Of a stretch of 64,000 bases of DNA, positions 30,141-39,647 are shown in pieces. The translations under genes and the position numbers were made by a program. The notes under the pieces are model-generated. The model was given only the letters and a program-made list of their open reading frames with translations. It was not told the origin of the DNA and did not search any database. Numbering within the stretch: position 1 is the first letter of the stretch; every line of letters begins with the position of its first letter. Origin of the DNA: Thiobacillus denitrificans (GTDB lineage: Bacteria > Pseudomonadota > Gammaproteobacteria > Burkholderiales > Thiobacillaceae); contig DYIY01000014.1 in the NCBI GenBank assembly GCA_020723405.1, positions 1 through 64,000 on the forward strand, in the 5' to 3' direction.

Positions 30141-30273
30141 GGTTGCCTCCTGTTGGGCGCTTGATGGGTGAGTCCCGGAGCGCGGGTTGGCAGGGGATCA
30201 TGTCGATTTGTCGAAAATATTTACGCCCGACCCTGGCCCGCGCGCAGATCATCAATATAACCTATTGATTTAC

Positions 30274-30290
30274 TTGGCTATTGCCGTGCA
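30274..30290 (+). promoter_or_regulatory. Sigma-54-type promoter for the PEP-CTERM gene
   Basis: TTGGCTATTGCCGTGCA: TGGC, eight bases, TGCA. The start codon follows 50 bases downstream. The surrounding 200 bases (30141-30340) are AT-rich for this genome and hold no gene. Confidence 0.65.
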
Positions 30291-30340
30291 GGCGCGGTAA
30301 TTGCTTGATTTTCAAGTGCAAACCTTGAGAGGAGGATGTC

Positions 30341-31039
30341 ATGGACATGCGCGCCGCCAAGCTTTTGCCCGCCGTCGTCGCCTGCTGCTTCGCCATGGGG
30401 CATGCCCGGGCGGCGACCATCGAATGGTCCCTGGGCCCGAGCTTCAACGGGGCCACCGGCTACGAGGGCATCCTCACCAACGGAACCCTGGTGGAAGCGG
30501 TTGATTTGGTCGGTGCCACTGGCGGCTCCATGACTGTGGATCCCCTTGGCATCAACCTGACCTTTTCGATGGTCAATTCGCCCTTCTTCAACAGCAACTG
30601 GGCTTCCGCCGGGTTTGGCGGCAGTACCGACAGTGCCTGGGGCAACATCCTCAACACCTTCGAATGGCATCAGGGAAGCGACGTGGCCGGAACCGGCTTC
30701 CTGGGCGGACTGGTGGCCGGGCACACCTACCAGGTGCAGTTCTTCGCAGCCCGTTCCGACTGCTGCGGGACCAGGACTCTGTCCTTCTCCAACGGCATCG
30801 ACGTGGCGACGGTGACCATCGAATACGATGATTACGTGAGCGTGGTGGGCACCTTCGTTGCCGATGCCAGCAGCCAGACCATCAGCTTCGACGACAGCAC
30901 CAACAACCCCTTGCTCAACGCCTACGTGCTGCGCGACATCAGCCCGGTGCCGGAGCCGCAAACCTGGACGATGTTGCTGGCAGGCCTGCTCACGGTTGCC
31001 GGCGTGGCCGCTTGGCGGCGGCCGGCCCGGGCCTGGTGA
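30341..31039 (+). CDS. PEP-CTERM sorting domain protein
   Basis: 232 residues, starting behind a strong GAGAGGAGG site. Signal peptide about residues 1-25 (KLLPAVVACCFAMGHARA). The body resembles a beta-sandwich, carbohydrate-binding-like module with a CC pair in ARSDCCGTR. The tail has VPEPQTWTMLLAGLLTVAG and WRRPARAW, the exosortase signal. It converges with the next secreted protein gene, leaving only six bases between the stops. Confidence 0.88.
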   Translation: MDMRAAKLLPAVVACCFAMGHARAATIEWSLGPSFNGATGYEGILTNGTLVEAVDLVGATGGSMTVDPLGINLTFSMVNSPFFNSNWASAGFGGSTDSAWGNILNTFEWHQGSDVAGTGFLGGLVAGHTYQVQFFAARSDCCGTRTLSFSNGIDVATVTIEYDDYVSVVGTFVADASSQTISFDDSTNNPLLNAYVLRDISPVPEPQTWTMLLAGLLTVAGVAAWRRPARAW

Positions 31040-31045
31040 AGGGCG

Positions 31046-31492
31046 TCAACCCCGGGTGCATACCAGGGTGTAGTGGGTTTCGTGGTTGCCGCCCACCGAG
31101 GTGGGGGTGACCCCGCTGGAGATATAGGTGGTATGGCTTCCTGAGGTGGATTCCGGGTTGCCGGTGCCGCGCAGGGTGAGCCGGGTGTTGAAGCCGATGG
31201 CCACGAACACCCCCACGTCGTTGAAATAGTCGATGTTCACCACCGCCTTGCCGGCCTCTTTGGTGAGGATGGCGGAGAAGACCTTGGTGCGGGTGGTGGT
31301 GGAGAAATCATCTTCATAGGCCACACCCTGCTGGACCACGAAATCCTTGATGTACTCCTCCACCAGGGCATCGCCGTACACGTATTCCACGACCACGTTG
31401 CAATTGGCTGAAACGGGGCCGGCAGCCTGGACGGCGGATGGGGGATTCAGGGTTACGAGGAAGAGGGCAAGCAGCGTGGTCAGTCTGGTCAT
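31046..31492 (-). CDS. Secreted protein of unknown function
   Basis: 148 residues starting at ATG 31492 behind GGAGAATCC. The signal peptide is about residues 1-23 (LTTLLALFLVTLNPPSAVQA). The mature part is beta-rich with two Cys residues (SANCNVVV and LVCTRG near the C terminus) that may form a disulfide, and no PEP-CTERM tail. No family is recognised. A near-consensus sigma-54 element lies 71 bases upstream, as for the PEP-CTERM genes, which suggests joint control. Confidence 0.75.
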   Translation of the reverse strand: MTRLTTLLALFLVTLNPPSAVQAAGPVSANCNVVVEYVYGDALVEEYIKDFVVQQGVAYEDDFSTTTRTKVFSAILTKEAGKAVVNIDYFNDVGVFVAIGFNTRLTLRGTGNPESTSGSHTTYISSGVTPTSVGGNHETHYTLVCTRG

Positions 31493-31562
31493 GATGGATT
31501 CTCCAGAAAGGGATGGGCATCCTGGCTGACTTGGGGCGGCCGCCAGGGGAGCCTGGAAAGTA

Positions 31563-31579
31563 CGCAATCCGCGTGCCAG
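31563..31579 (-). promoter_or_regulatory. Near-consensus sigma-54 promoter
   Basis: On the minus strand CTGGCACGCGGATTGCG. It matches the RpoN consensus TGGCACG-N4-TTGC at every defined core position. It drives toward the secreted protein gene at 31492. Confidence 0.75.
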
Positions 31580-31761
31580 GGCCTGTGTCTCGGCCAGCAC
31601 CGGGGCCGGTGGGCGGGTGAGCGGACGGAAACCGGGGGCAAAGGGTGATTTGCCCCCACCGGATTGGGGGAAATAACCCGGTTCAGGACGGGGATCGGCT
31701 TTACTTGTGCCGAGAAGGCGGGGATATTTTTTACTTTCCATTGCCAAATTGGTTTGCCCCC

Positions 31762-32619
31762 ATGTCCGCCCATGCTTTTGACGTCGATGCCAGCAATTTC
31801 CATGAACTGGTCCTGGAGAAGTCCAAGCACGTCCCCGTCGTGATCGACTTCTGGGCCGAGTGGTGCGGGCCCTGCAAATCCCTGAAGCCCATCCTGGAGA
31901 AGCTGGCCGAGGAGTTCGCCGGCCGGTTCGTGCTGGCCAAGATCAACGCCGACCAAAACCAGGACTTGGCGGCCCAATTCCAGGTGCGCGGCATCCCCAG
32001 CGTGAAGGCGGTGTTCAACGGGGAGATCCTGGACGAGTTCTCCGGGGCCATGCCCGAGGCCACGGTGCGGGAGTTCCTCAAGCGCATCATCCCCAGCCCC
32101 GCCGAGGAATTGCGTGCAGCGGCGGCCCGGGCCCGGGAGGCGGGCAATCCCGGCGAAGCCCTGCAACTGCTGGCCGAGGCCTCCAAAGTGGACATGGCCA
32201 ACGAAGCGGTGCGCATGGATGCCGCCGACATCCTGCTGGATCAGGGGGAACTGGAGGAGGCCAAGCGTCTGCTGGACAGTCTGACCCCCAACACCCGCAT
32301 GGACGAAAGGGCCCAGCAGTTGCTGGCCAGGCTGACCTTTGCCCTGGGGGGGCAGCAGGGCGGCGATGCGGCCGAACTGAAGGCCCGCATCGAGGCCCGG
32401 CCCGACGACATGGAGGTGCGCATGCAACTGGCCAACCTGTACATCGCCAGCGGCCGCCACCAGGAGGGTCTGGACGAGTTGCTGGACATGGTCCGCCGGG
32501 ACAAGGCCTGGAACGAGGAAGCGGCGCGCAAGGCGGTGCTGGCCGTGTTCAACATGCTGGGCAACCAGGGGCCCCTGGTGGCCGCCTACCGGCGCAAACT
32601 GTCCAGCGCACTTAACTGA
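31762..32619 (+). CDS. cnoX: Thioredoxin-TPR protein, CnoX/YbbN-like
   Basis: 285 residues. N-terminal thioredoxin domain with WAEWCGPCK (active-site CGPC near residues 35-38) and the cis-Pro loop RGIPS, then a TPR-like helical domain from about residue 115. E. coli CnoX has the same two-domain layout but a redox-poor SxxC; the CGPC here should be a fully active redox site. It protects proteins from oxidation and hands them to chaperones in the known cases. Confidence 0.87.
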   Translation: MSAHAFDVDASNFHELVLEKSKHVPVVIDFWAEWCGPCKSLKPILEKLAEEFAGRFVLAKINADQNQDLAAQFQVRGIPSVKAVFNGEILDEFSGAMPEATVREFLKRIIPSPAEELRAAAARAREAGNPGEALQLLAEASKVDMANEAVRMDAADILLDQGELEEAKRLLDSLTPNTRMDERAQQLLARLTFALGGQQGGDAAELKARIEARPDDMEVRMQLANLYIASGRHQEGLDELLDMVRRDKAWNEEAARKAVLAVFNMLGNQGPLVAAYRRKLSSALN

Positions 32620-32668
32620 GCCCCCCAATCCCGATGCTATGCTGAGGCATACAAGACAGGGAGCCAAG

Positions 32669-33421
32669 ATGACCTTCACTGCCCAACACCGAGCCCTGCT
32701 CGGAGAACTGGCCGCCTTCGAGGTTTGCGGACCCTTCGAAGACAATCTCTATCGCCTCACCCGCATGGCCGGGGAACTGCTGGAAGCGGACCGGGTTTCC
32801 CTGATGCTCCTGGATTCAGGCCAGAGTGAAGGCAAACGGCTCAAGCTGGTGGCCCTGTACGGCGTGCTGCCCCAGGCGGCCAGCAGGGAGGAATCCGTTC
32901 CCGGCCAGGGCATCGCCGGCCAGGTGTTTACCACCGGCCAGACACTCCGCGTGGAGCGCATCGAGGATACCCCCTGGCGCGACAAGGCCCGCCGGCCGGA
33001 AGAAGGGGGCAGCTTCCTGGCCTGCCCGGTCCTGATTGCCGGGGAACCGGCGGGGGTGCTCAACTTCAGCGCTCCCCGGGGCCGCACGGTGTTTACCGAG
33101 TCGGATCAGGCCCTGGGAGAACTGGCCACCCTGCTGCTGGCCCGGGCCATCCAGGTGGCCCGTCTGGAGCGCATGCTGGACTCCCGTTTCGCCCAGTTGG
33201 CCTTCGCCCTGGAGGGCAGTTCCCAGGCCAGTGCCGTGACGGCCCTCTCCGCCCACGAGCCGGAAAGGGTGGCGAAGATGCTGGCCAAGGGTTTCTACAA
33301 GGAGTTGCGCCACTGCGGTTTCACCCCCAACCAGATCATCCACGCAGCGGGGGAGATCATCTCCGAACTGACCGGCAGCCTGAACCGGCATACCAAGCGG
33401 CTGGTGCGGGAGCAGGGGTAG
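32669..33421 (+). CDS. GAF-domain protein
   Basis: 250 residues. A GAF domain spans about 15-170 (ADRVSLMLLD, PGQGIAGQVFTTGQ, FLACPVLIAGEPAGVLNFS). The C-terminal ~80 residues are helical and not recognised. No output domain such as GGDEF or kinase is attached. ATG 32669 follows GGGAG. It follows cnoX by 49 bases. Confidence 0.8.
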   Translation: MTFTAQHRALLGELAAFEVCGPFEDNLYRLTRMAGELLEADRVSLMLLDSGQSEGKRLKLVALYGVLPQAASREESVPGQGIAGQVFTTGQTLRVERIEDTPWRDKARRPEEGGSFLACPVLIAGEPAGVLNFSAPRGRTVFTESDQALGELATLLLARAIQVARLERMLDSRFAQLAFALEGSSQASAVTALSAHEPERVAKMLAKGFYKELRHCGFTPNQIIHAAGEIISELTGSLNRHTKRLVREQG

Positions 33422-33441
33422 GGGGGGAGAGGAGTAAGGGG

Positions 33442-33981
33442 TCAGGATGCCGGACGGGCGGCGTACTCCGCCGCCAGCTTGGCGTAATTGGCGGCGTGGT
33501 AGGCGAAGTAGTCCAGCTCTTCCGGGGTGAGGGGGCGCACCTGCTTGGCCGGCCGGCCCAGGTAGAGCCAGCCCGATTGCAGCACCTTGCCCTCCGGCAC
33601 CAGGCTGCCGGCCCCCAGCAGCACCCGGGGTTCCAGCACGGCCTTGTCCATGACCAGGGAGCCCATGCCCACCAGGCATTCGTCGCCGATGGTGCAGCCG
33701 TGGAGGATGACCATGTGGCCCACGGTCACGTCCCGGCCGATGATCAACGGCGCTCCCAGGGGGTCCCGCTGGCTGCGGTGGGTCACGTGCAGCACCGAGC
33801 TGTCCTGGATGTTGCTGCGGGCGCCGATGCGGATGAAGTTCACGTCGCCGCGCACCACCACGCCGGGCCAGATGGACGCCTCGTCGCCCAGTTCCACGTC
33901 CCCCACCACGGTGGCGGCAGGGTGGACGAACACGTCGCGCCCCAGGCGGGGCCGCTGGTCGCGGTAGGATTCGATGGCCAT
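33442..33981 (-). CDS. Gamma-class carbonic anhydrase / left-handed beta-helix protein
   Basis: 179 residues of hexapeptide repeats (VVGDVELGDEASIWPGVVVRGDV...). The three Zn-type histidines fit the positions in HVTHRS and VGHMVILHGC. YrdA/PaaY/CaiE-like proteins share the fold; some are true carbonic anhydrases. ATG 33981 gives the usual N terminus; an in-frame GTG at 34011 is the alternative. It is divergent from prlC. Confidence 0.87.
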   Translation of the reverse strand: MAIESYRDQRPRLGRDVFVHPAATVVGDVELGDEASIWPGVVVRGDVNFIRIGARSNIQDSSVLHVTHRSQRDPLGAPLIIGRDVTVGHMVILHGCTIGDECLVGMGSLVMDKAVLEPRVLLGAGSLVPEGKVLQSGWLYLGRPAKQVRPLTPEELDYFAYHAANYAKLAAEYAARPAS

Positions 33982-34077
33982 GGCGTGTAAGGAAATGTAA
34001 TCAGCCGCCACTATGCCTTGAAATTCCCGATTCCGGGCCGATACTCCTCTTGGTCACCACCTGTCCAACCCACGTTC

Positions 34078-36096
34078 ATGAACCCCCTCCTCGACTTCTC
34101 CGGCCTGCCCCGTTACAGCGAAATCCGTCCCGACCACGTCACACCCGCCGTGGATCAGCTCCTGGCCGAGAACCGGGCCCTGGTGGATGCCCTCTGCCTG
34201 CCCGACGTGCCGGCCACCTGGGCGGCCTTCGTGCAGCCCCTGGACGACGCCAACGAGCGCCTGTCCCGGGCCTGGGGCCAGGTCTCCCACCTGCATTCGG
34301 TCCTGGACAGCCCGGAACTGCGGGAGGTCTATAACGCCAACCTGCCCAAGATCACCCAGTACTACGCCGAACTGGGCCAGCACGAGGGCCTGTTCCGCCG
34401 CTACAAGGCCCTGGCCGCCTCGCCGGAATTGGGCAAGCTGAGCCCGGCCCGGCGCAAGATCGTGGACAACGAACTGCGTGATTTCCGCCTGGGGGGCGCC
34501 GAGCTGCCCGAAGCGGACAAGCCCCGCTTCATGGCCATCCAGGAGGAACTGTCCAAACTCTCCGCCAAATTCGAGGAAAACCTGCTGGACGCCACCAACG
34601 CCTGGAGCAAGCTCATCACCGACGAGGCCCAACTGGCCGGCCTGCCCGAGGACGCCAAGGCCATGTTCCAGGAGATGGCCCAGGCCGCCGGCCAGGCGGG
34701 CTGGAAGCTGAACCTCCAGGCCCCGTCCTTCCTGCCGGTCATGCAGTTCTGCTCCAACCGGGCCCTGCGCGAGGAGATGTACCGGGCCTACACCACCCGG
34801 GCTTCCGAGTTCGGTCCGGAGAACCTGGACAACACTTCCCTCATCAGCCGCATCCTGGCCCTGCGGGCCGAGGCGGCCAGACTGCTGGGCTTCGCTTCCT
34901 ACGCCCAGGTGTCCCTGGAACCCAAGATGGCGGAAAGCCCCCGGGAAGTGCTGGATTTCCTGGAGAACCTGGCCGCCCGGGCCAAGCCCTATGCCGAACA
35001 GGACATGGTCGAACTGCGGGATTTCGCCGCCAAGGAACTGGGGCTGCCCGACCTCCAGGCCTGGGACGTGGCCTACGCCAGCGAAAAGCTGCGGGAAGCC
35101 CGCTACGCCTTCTCCGAAAACGAGGTGAAGCAGTATCTCCAGGAACCCCGGGTGCTGGCCGGCCTGTTCCGGGTCATCGAGACCCTCTACGGCCTGGAGA
35201 TCCGCGAAGACGCGGCCCCGGTCTGGCACGAGGACGTGAAGTTCTTCGCCCTGCGCGACCGCCAGGGGCAACTGGTGGGCCAGTTCTACCTGGACCTCTA
35301 CGCCCGGGACACCAAGCGGGGCGGCGCCTGGATGGACGACGCCATCACCCGGCGGCGCAAGGACGAAGGCATCCAGACCCCGGTGGCCTATCTCAACTGC
35401 AATTTCACCCGGCCCGTGGGCGGCAAGCCGGCCCTGCTCACCCACGACGACGTCATCACCCTGTTCCACGAGTTCGGCCACGGCCTGCACCACCTGCTCA
35501 CCAAGGTGGAGGACCTGGGCGTGTCCGGCATCAACGGCGTGGAATGGGACGCGGTGGAACTGCCCTCCCAGTTCATGGAGAACTTCTGCTGGGAATGGGA
35601 CGTGCTGAAGCACATGACCGGCCACGTGGAGACCGGCGAACCCCTGCCCGAGGCCCTGTTCCGCAAGATGCTGGCGGCCAAGAACTTCCAGGCCGGCATG
35701 CAGACCGTGCGGCAGATCGAGTTCGCCCTGTTCGACATGCACCTGCACCACGACCTGGCCCCGGGCCAGACGGCTTTGGGCCTGCTGCGGGAGATCCGCC
35801 AGCGGGTGGCGGTGGTGCACCCGCCGGAATACAACCGCTTCCCCAACAACTTCTCCCACATCTTCGCCGGCGGCTACGCGGCGGGTTACTACAGTTACAA
35901 ATGGGCCGAGGTGCTGTCCGCCGACGCCTACAGCCTGTTCGAGGAGAACGGTGGGCTCAACCCGGACATCGGCCACCGTTTCTGGAGCGAAATCCTGGCC
36001 CAGGGCGGGGCCCGGCCGGCCATCGAATCCTTCAAGGCCTTCAGGGGCCGGGAGCCCACCATCGATGCCCTGTTGCGGCACAACGGCATGGCGTGA
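34078..36096 (+). CDS. prlC: Oligopeptidase A (M3 metallopeptidase)
   Basis: 672 residues. Zn site HEFGH at 464-468 in FHEFGHGLHHLL, with the third ligand Glu about 25 residues later in the NGVEWDAVELPSQ segment. It is cytosolic and degrades peptides, including cleaved signal peptides in E. coli. The length is standard and the frame is complete. Confidence 0.95.
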   Translation: MNPLLDFSGLPRYSEIRPDHVTPAVDQLLAENRALVDALCLPDVPATWAAFVQPLDDANERLSRAWGQVSHLHSVLDSPELREVYNANLPKITQYYAELGQHEGLFRRYKALAASPELGKLSPARRKIVDNELRDFRLGGAELPEADKPRFMAIQEELSKLSAKFEENLLDATNAWSKLITDEAQLAGLPEDAKAMFQEMAQAAGQAGWKLNLQAPSFLPVMQFCSNRALREEMYRAYTTRASEFGPENLDNTSLISRILALRAEAARLLGFASYAQVSLEPKMAESPREVLDFLENLAARAKPYAEQDMVELRDFAAKELGLPDLQAWDVAYASEKLREARYAFSENEVKQYLQEPRVLAGLFRVIETLYGLEIREDAAPVWHEDVKFFALRDRQGQLVGQFYLDLYARDTKRGGAWMDDAITRRRKDEGIQTPVAYLNCNFTRPVGGKPALLTHDDVITLFHEFGHGLHHLLTKVEDLGVSGINGVEWDAVELPSQFMENFCWEWDVLKHMTGHVETGEPLPEALFRKMLAAKNFQAGMQTVRQIEFALFDMHLHHDLAPGQTALGLLREIRQRVAVVHPPEYNRFPNNFSHIFAGGYAAGYYSYKWAEVLSADAYSLFEENGGLNPDIGHRFWSEILAQGGARPAIESFKAFRGREPTIDALLRHNGMA

Positions 36097-36151
36097 GGCC
36101 CATGCGGGGGCGGGGCTGCTAGAATCCCCTGCATCGAAGAGGAGAACCACC

Positions 36152-36691
36152 ATGAAACGGGGACTTCTGCTAATCATGCTGCTTGCCAGCCCCATGCTCC
36201 ATGCCGCCGATCTGTATCGCTGGATCGACGCCAATGGGCGCATCGTCTATTCCGACCAGCCGCCGCCGGCCACGGCCAAGCAACAACAGAAGGTGTCCGG
36301 CAAGGGCAACGTGGTGGAGGTGGACAAGGAATCCTACGAAACCCGCGTGGCCCGGGAAGCCAATCCGGTGATCCTGTACAGCAATGCCTGCGGTCCCATC
36401 TGTGATCAGGCCAAGGAATTCCTGGCCAAGCGGGGCGTGCCCTACACCACCCGGGACCCCAGCAAGGATCCGGAAATCGCCCTGCAACTGAAGAAACTGG
36501 TGGGCACGCTGGAGGTGCCGGTGATCGTAGTGGGCCGGACCCATCAGAAGGGCTTCGAGCCCAACTCCTGGGGAAGCATTCTGGACGTGGCGGGTTATCC
36601 CAAGGAAGCCTTGCTGCCCAATGGCGCGCCCCCCCCGGCAAGCCCGGAGGCCACGCCACCGGCCCCTCCCACCGCCCAGCCCCAACCCTGA
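36152..36691 (+). CDS. Periplasmic DUF4124-glutaredoxin-like protein
   Basis: 179 residues. Signal peptide about 1-18 (LLLIMLLASPMLHA); DUF4124 segment DLYRWIDANGRIVYSDQPP; then a glutaredoxin-like domain with NACGPICDQA. The redox pair would be CGPIC, one residue longer than the usual CxxC, so its chemistry is uncertain. The C terminus is Pro/Ala-rich. Such fusions are frequent in betaproteobacteria. Confidence 0.83.
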   Translation: MKRGLLLIMLLASPMLHAADLYRWIDANGRIVYSDQPPPATAKQQQKVSGKGNVVEVDKESYETRVAREANPVILYSNACGPICDQAKEFLAKRGVPYTTRDPSKDPEIALQLKKLVGTLEVPVIVVGRTHQKGFEPNSWGSILDVAGYPKEALLPNGAPPPASPEATPPAPPTAQPQP

Positions 36692-36707
36692 TTCCCCGGA
36701 GTTTCCC

Positions 36708-38507
36708 ATGCACCGCCTAGCCGGCTGGTTCGGCCACGGCGCGGATGATGCCGCGCGCACCCTGGAGGCCATGCTGGCCGCCTGCAACGTGGGCCGTCCC
36801 CCCCACACCCATGCGGAGAGCGCCTTGGGCCTGGCCGCCAGCCAGGCATTGGCCGTGACGGATGACCTGGCGGCGGTGATCGCCGGCCGGCCCCGCTTTG
36901 CCGAAGGACTGCTGTCCGGGCCCGCCGCAGCCACCGCACTCCTGGACCTGTGGCGCAAACATGGGCGCGACACCCCCAAGCACCTGACCGGCAGCTATGC
37001 CCTGGCCATCGTGGACCGGCGCGCCCGGGGCGTTTTCCTGGCCCTGGACCGGATCGGCGCCGAGCGCCTGTGTTTCGCCGCCTCGCCCCGGGGCGTGGTG
37101 TTCTCCAGCCAGGCCGACATGGTCACCGCCCACCCGGCGGTGGGGCGCACCCTGGACCCCCAGGGCCTGTTCAACTACCTGTACTTCTTCCAGGTGCCGG
37201 CGCCGGGCAGCATCTTCCAGGGGGTGGAGAAACTGCTCCCCGCCCAGTGGGCCTGGTGCCAGGACGGGCAGGTGAGCCGGGGCTTTCATTGGGCCCTGCA
37301 TTACCGGGATGAGCCCCGGGACGATTTCGAGGCCCAGCGGGAGCGCTTCCACGAGATTCTGCGCGCCTCCGTGGGCCGGGCCCGGGGAGACGAAGAGGTG
37401 TCCGCCTTCCTGTCCGGCGGCACGGACAGTTCCACGGTATGCGGCCTGCTGCGGGAACAGGCGGGCCGGGCCCGGACCTTCTCCATCGGTTTCGACGCCA
37501 ACGGCTTCGACGAGATCGAGTACGTGCGCATCGCCGCCCGCCGCTATGGCCTGGACAGCCAGGAGTACTACCTGCAACAGGCCGACGTGATGGAAGCCAT
37601 CCCGGTCATCGCCCGGCACTACGACGAACCCTTCGCCAACGAATCCGCCGTGCCCACCTATTTCTGCGCCAAGCTGGCGGCGGCGGAGGGATTCAAGGTC
37701 ATGCTGGCCGGCGACGGCGGCGACGAAATCTTCGGCGGCAACGAGCGTTACGCCAAGCAGAAGGTGTTCGAGCGCTATTTCCTGGTGCCCGATGCCCTGC
37801 GCAAGGGCCTGCTGGAACCCCTGGTGAACCTGCCCGGCCTGTCGGCCCTGGGCCTGGTGCGCAAGGCCCAGAGCTACATCCGCCAGGCCAACATCCCCCT
37901 GCCGGAGCGCATGGAGTCCTACAACTTCATCTACCGCCAGCCCCTGGACGAGATGTTCGACGGCGGCTTCCTGGGCCAGGTGGATGCCGCGTTGCCCGCC
38001 GCCTTGCTGAAGGAAGTCTACGACCGGGCCGATTCGGACTCCTTCATCAACCGCATGCTGCACCTGGACATCAAGTTCACCCTGGCCGACAACGACCTGC
38101 GCAAGGTGAACGGCATGACCGAGGCGGCCGGCATCGAAGTCCGCTATCCCCTGCTGGACGACGCCATGATGGACTTCTCCGGCGAAGTGCCCCCCGACTG
38201 GAAAGTGCGCGGCCAGTACCTGCGCTGGTTCTTCAAGAAGGCCCTCACCGGCTTCCTGCCCGACGAGATCATCAACAAGAGCAAGCACGGCTTCGGCCTG
38301 CCCTTCGGCGTCTGGGCCCGGGAATACGCGCCCCTGCGGGAGCGGGTGGAGGACCGGCTGTCGGACCTGAAGAAACGGGCCATCCTGCGCCCGGACTACA
38401 TCGACCTGGTACGCAACGAGCACATGACCGGCCACGCCACCTATTTCGGACGGTCCATCTGGCTCATGCTGGCCCTGGAGGAGTGGCTGGCGGAACGGGG
38501 CCTGTAA
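36708..38507 (+). CDS. Asparagine-synthetase-like protein lacking the glutaminase Cys
   Basis: 599 residues. The C-terminal synthetase domain is complete: PP-loop SGGTDSS at 236-242, GDGGDEIFGGN near 343, and EVRYPLLDD near 478. The N-terminal glutaminase domain keeps its fold markers (GSYALAIVD near 95, DRIGAERLCF near 114) but begins MHRLAGWF instead of MCGI, so the essential Cys2 nucleophile is absent. It should be unable to use glutamine and either takes free ammonia or forms another amide. The sulfotransferase gene starts 126 bases downstream, with a GC-rich hairpin (38518-38539) between. Both may act in modification of a cell-surface or secreted product. Confidence 0.85.
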   Translation: MHRLAGWFGHGADDAARTLEAMLAACNVGRPPHTHAESALGLAASQALAVTDDLAAVIAGRPRFAEGLLSGPAAATALLDLWRKHGRDTPKHLTGSYALAIVDRRARGVFLALDRIGAERLCFAASPRGVVFSSQADMVTAHPAVGRTLDPQGLFNYLYFFQVPAPGSIFQGVEKLLPAQWAWCQDGQVSRGFHWALHYRDEPRDDFEAQRERFHEILRASVGRARGDEEVSAFLSGGTDSSTVCGLLREQAGRARTFSIGFDANGFDEIEYVRIAARRYGLDSQEYYLQQADVMEAIPVIARHYDEPFANESAVPTYFCAKLAAAEGFKVMLAGDGGDEIFGGNERYAKQKVFERYFLVPDALRKGLLEPLVNLPGLSALGLVRKAQSYIRQANIPLPERMESYNFIYRQPLDEMFDGGFLGQVDAALPAALLKEVYDRADSDSFINRMLHLDIKFTLADNDLRKVNGMTEAAGIEVRYPLLDDAMMDFSGEVPPDWKVRGQYLRWFFKKALTGFLPDEIINKSKHGFGLPFGVWAREYAPLRERVEDRLSDLKKRAILRPDYIDLVRNEHMTGHATYFGRSIWLMLALEEWLAERGL

Positions 38508-38517
38508 GCCCGGCTGC

Positions 38518-38539
38518 GGCCCGGCCCGTTGGCCGGGCC
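38518..38539. terminator. Perfect GC hairpin after the AsnB-like gene
   Basis: GGCCCGGCC and GGCCGGGCC pair perfectly around CGTT, ten bases after the stop codon. No T-run follows. Confidence 0.5.
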
Positions 38540-38633
38540 CTGTGGACTTGCCCATACCGTCCCAAGGGGAAACAATGGCGCCCCGCCCGTGCGGGACGAA
38601 ACGCCCCCCTACCGATAACGATCAGGAGACACC

Positions 38634-39647
38634 ATGCCCCAGCCTGGCATCCGGGGATTCATCCTCGGGTCGCGCCGTTCGGGTTCCAACCTGCTGCGCG
38701 TCATGCTCAACCAGTCCCCCCACCTGGCCGCGCCCCATCCTCCCCACCTCCTGCACGCCTTCACCGACCTGCTGCCCCATTACGGGGAGCTGGCCGATGA
38801 GGCCCGCTGGCGTGCCCTGGTGCAAGACGTGGTGGCCTATGCCAACCTGAACCCGGTGCCCCTGCTGGCCGACGGCCACCCTCTGGAGGCCGAAGCCGTG
38901 GCTGCCCGCTGCCGGGAGCGCAGTCTGATCTGGCTGCATGACGCCGTGTACACGGAAATCATGGCGCGTAACGGCAAGTCGGCCTGGGTATGCAAAAGCA
39001 ACGACAACATCCACTACCTGGAAGCCATCGAGGCGGCCTTCGCCGACTCGGCCCGCTACATCTACCTGTGCCGGGATGGCCGGGACGTGGCCCTGTCCTT
39101 CCGCAAGGCCCCCATCGGGCCCAAGCACCCCTACCTGTGCGCCACGGACTGGACCCGCACCCAGCAGCGCATGCTGGACTGGGAGCGGCGCACCGGGCCG
39201 CGCACCCTGCGGGTGCATTACGAAGACCTGACCGGCCGGCCCGAGGCCACCTGCCGGCAACTGTGCGGCTTCCTCGGCGTGCCCTTCCATCCGGCCATGC
39301 TGGATGCCCACCGCTCCGACGAGGCGAGCCGGACCGCCGGGCAGAGCGTGCTGTGGGCCAACCTGACCCGCCCGGTGCAGGCGGGCAACAGCGAAAAATG
39401 GCGGCACGACAGCCTGCACAACGTGCAGCAGTTCGAGCGGGCGGCTGGGCCGGCCCTGGCTGCCCTGGGCTACCCCCTGGCCTGTGCGCCCCTGGCCCCG
39501 CCCTGCGAGGCGGAAACGGCAAGCATCCACGCCGAAGACCGGCGCCTGCGTGACCAGGTCCGGGCGGATCTGGGCCGGGACGGTGGTACCCGGGACGCCC
39601 AGGCCGCCTTCCTGGTGTCCCGCCGGCAAGCCCTGGCCCGTGGCTGA
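38634..39647 (+). CDS. PAPS-dependent sulfotransferase-like protein
   Basis: 337 residues. The 5'-phosphosulfate-binding loop is GSRRSGSNLLRVML (about 12-25) and the 3'-phosphate site is YIYLCRDGRDVALSF (about 143-157). Both fit the carbohydrate/lipid sulfotransferase group. There is no signal peptide, so it should act in the cytoplasm. The stop overlaps the GTG start of chrA. Substrate unknown; LPS- or Nod-factor-like saccharides are the usual ones for such enzymes. Confidence 0.82.
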   Translation: MPQPGIRGFILGSRRSGSNLLRVMLNQSPHLAAPHPPHLLHAFTDLLPHYGELADEARWRALVQDVVAYANLNPVPLLADGHPLEAEAVAARCRERSLIWLHDAVYTEIMARNGKSAWVCKSNDNIHYLEAIEAAFADSARYIYLCRDGRDVALSFRKAPIGPKHPYLCATDWTRTQQRMLDWERRTGPRTLRVHYEDLTGRPEATCRQLCGFLGVPFHPAMLDAHRSDEASRTAGQSVLWANLTRPVQAGNSEKWRHDSLHNVQQFERAAGPALAALGYPLACAPLAPPCEAETASIHAEDRRLRDQVRADLGRDGGTRDAQAAFLVSRRQALARG

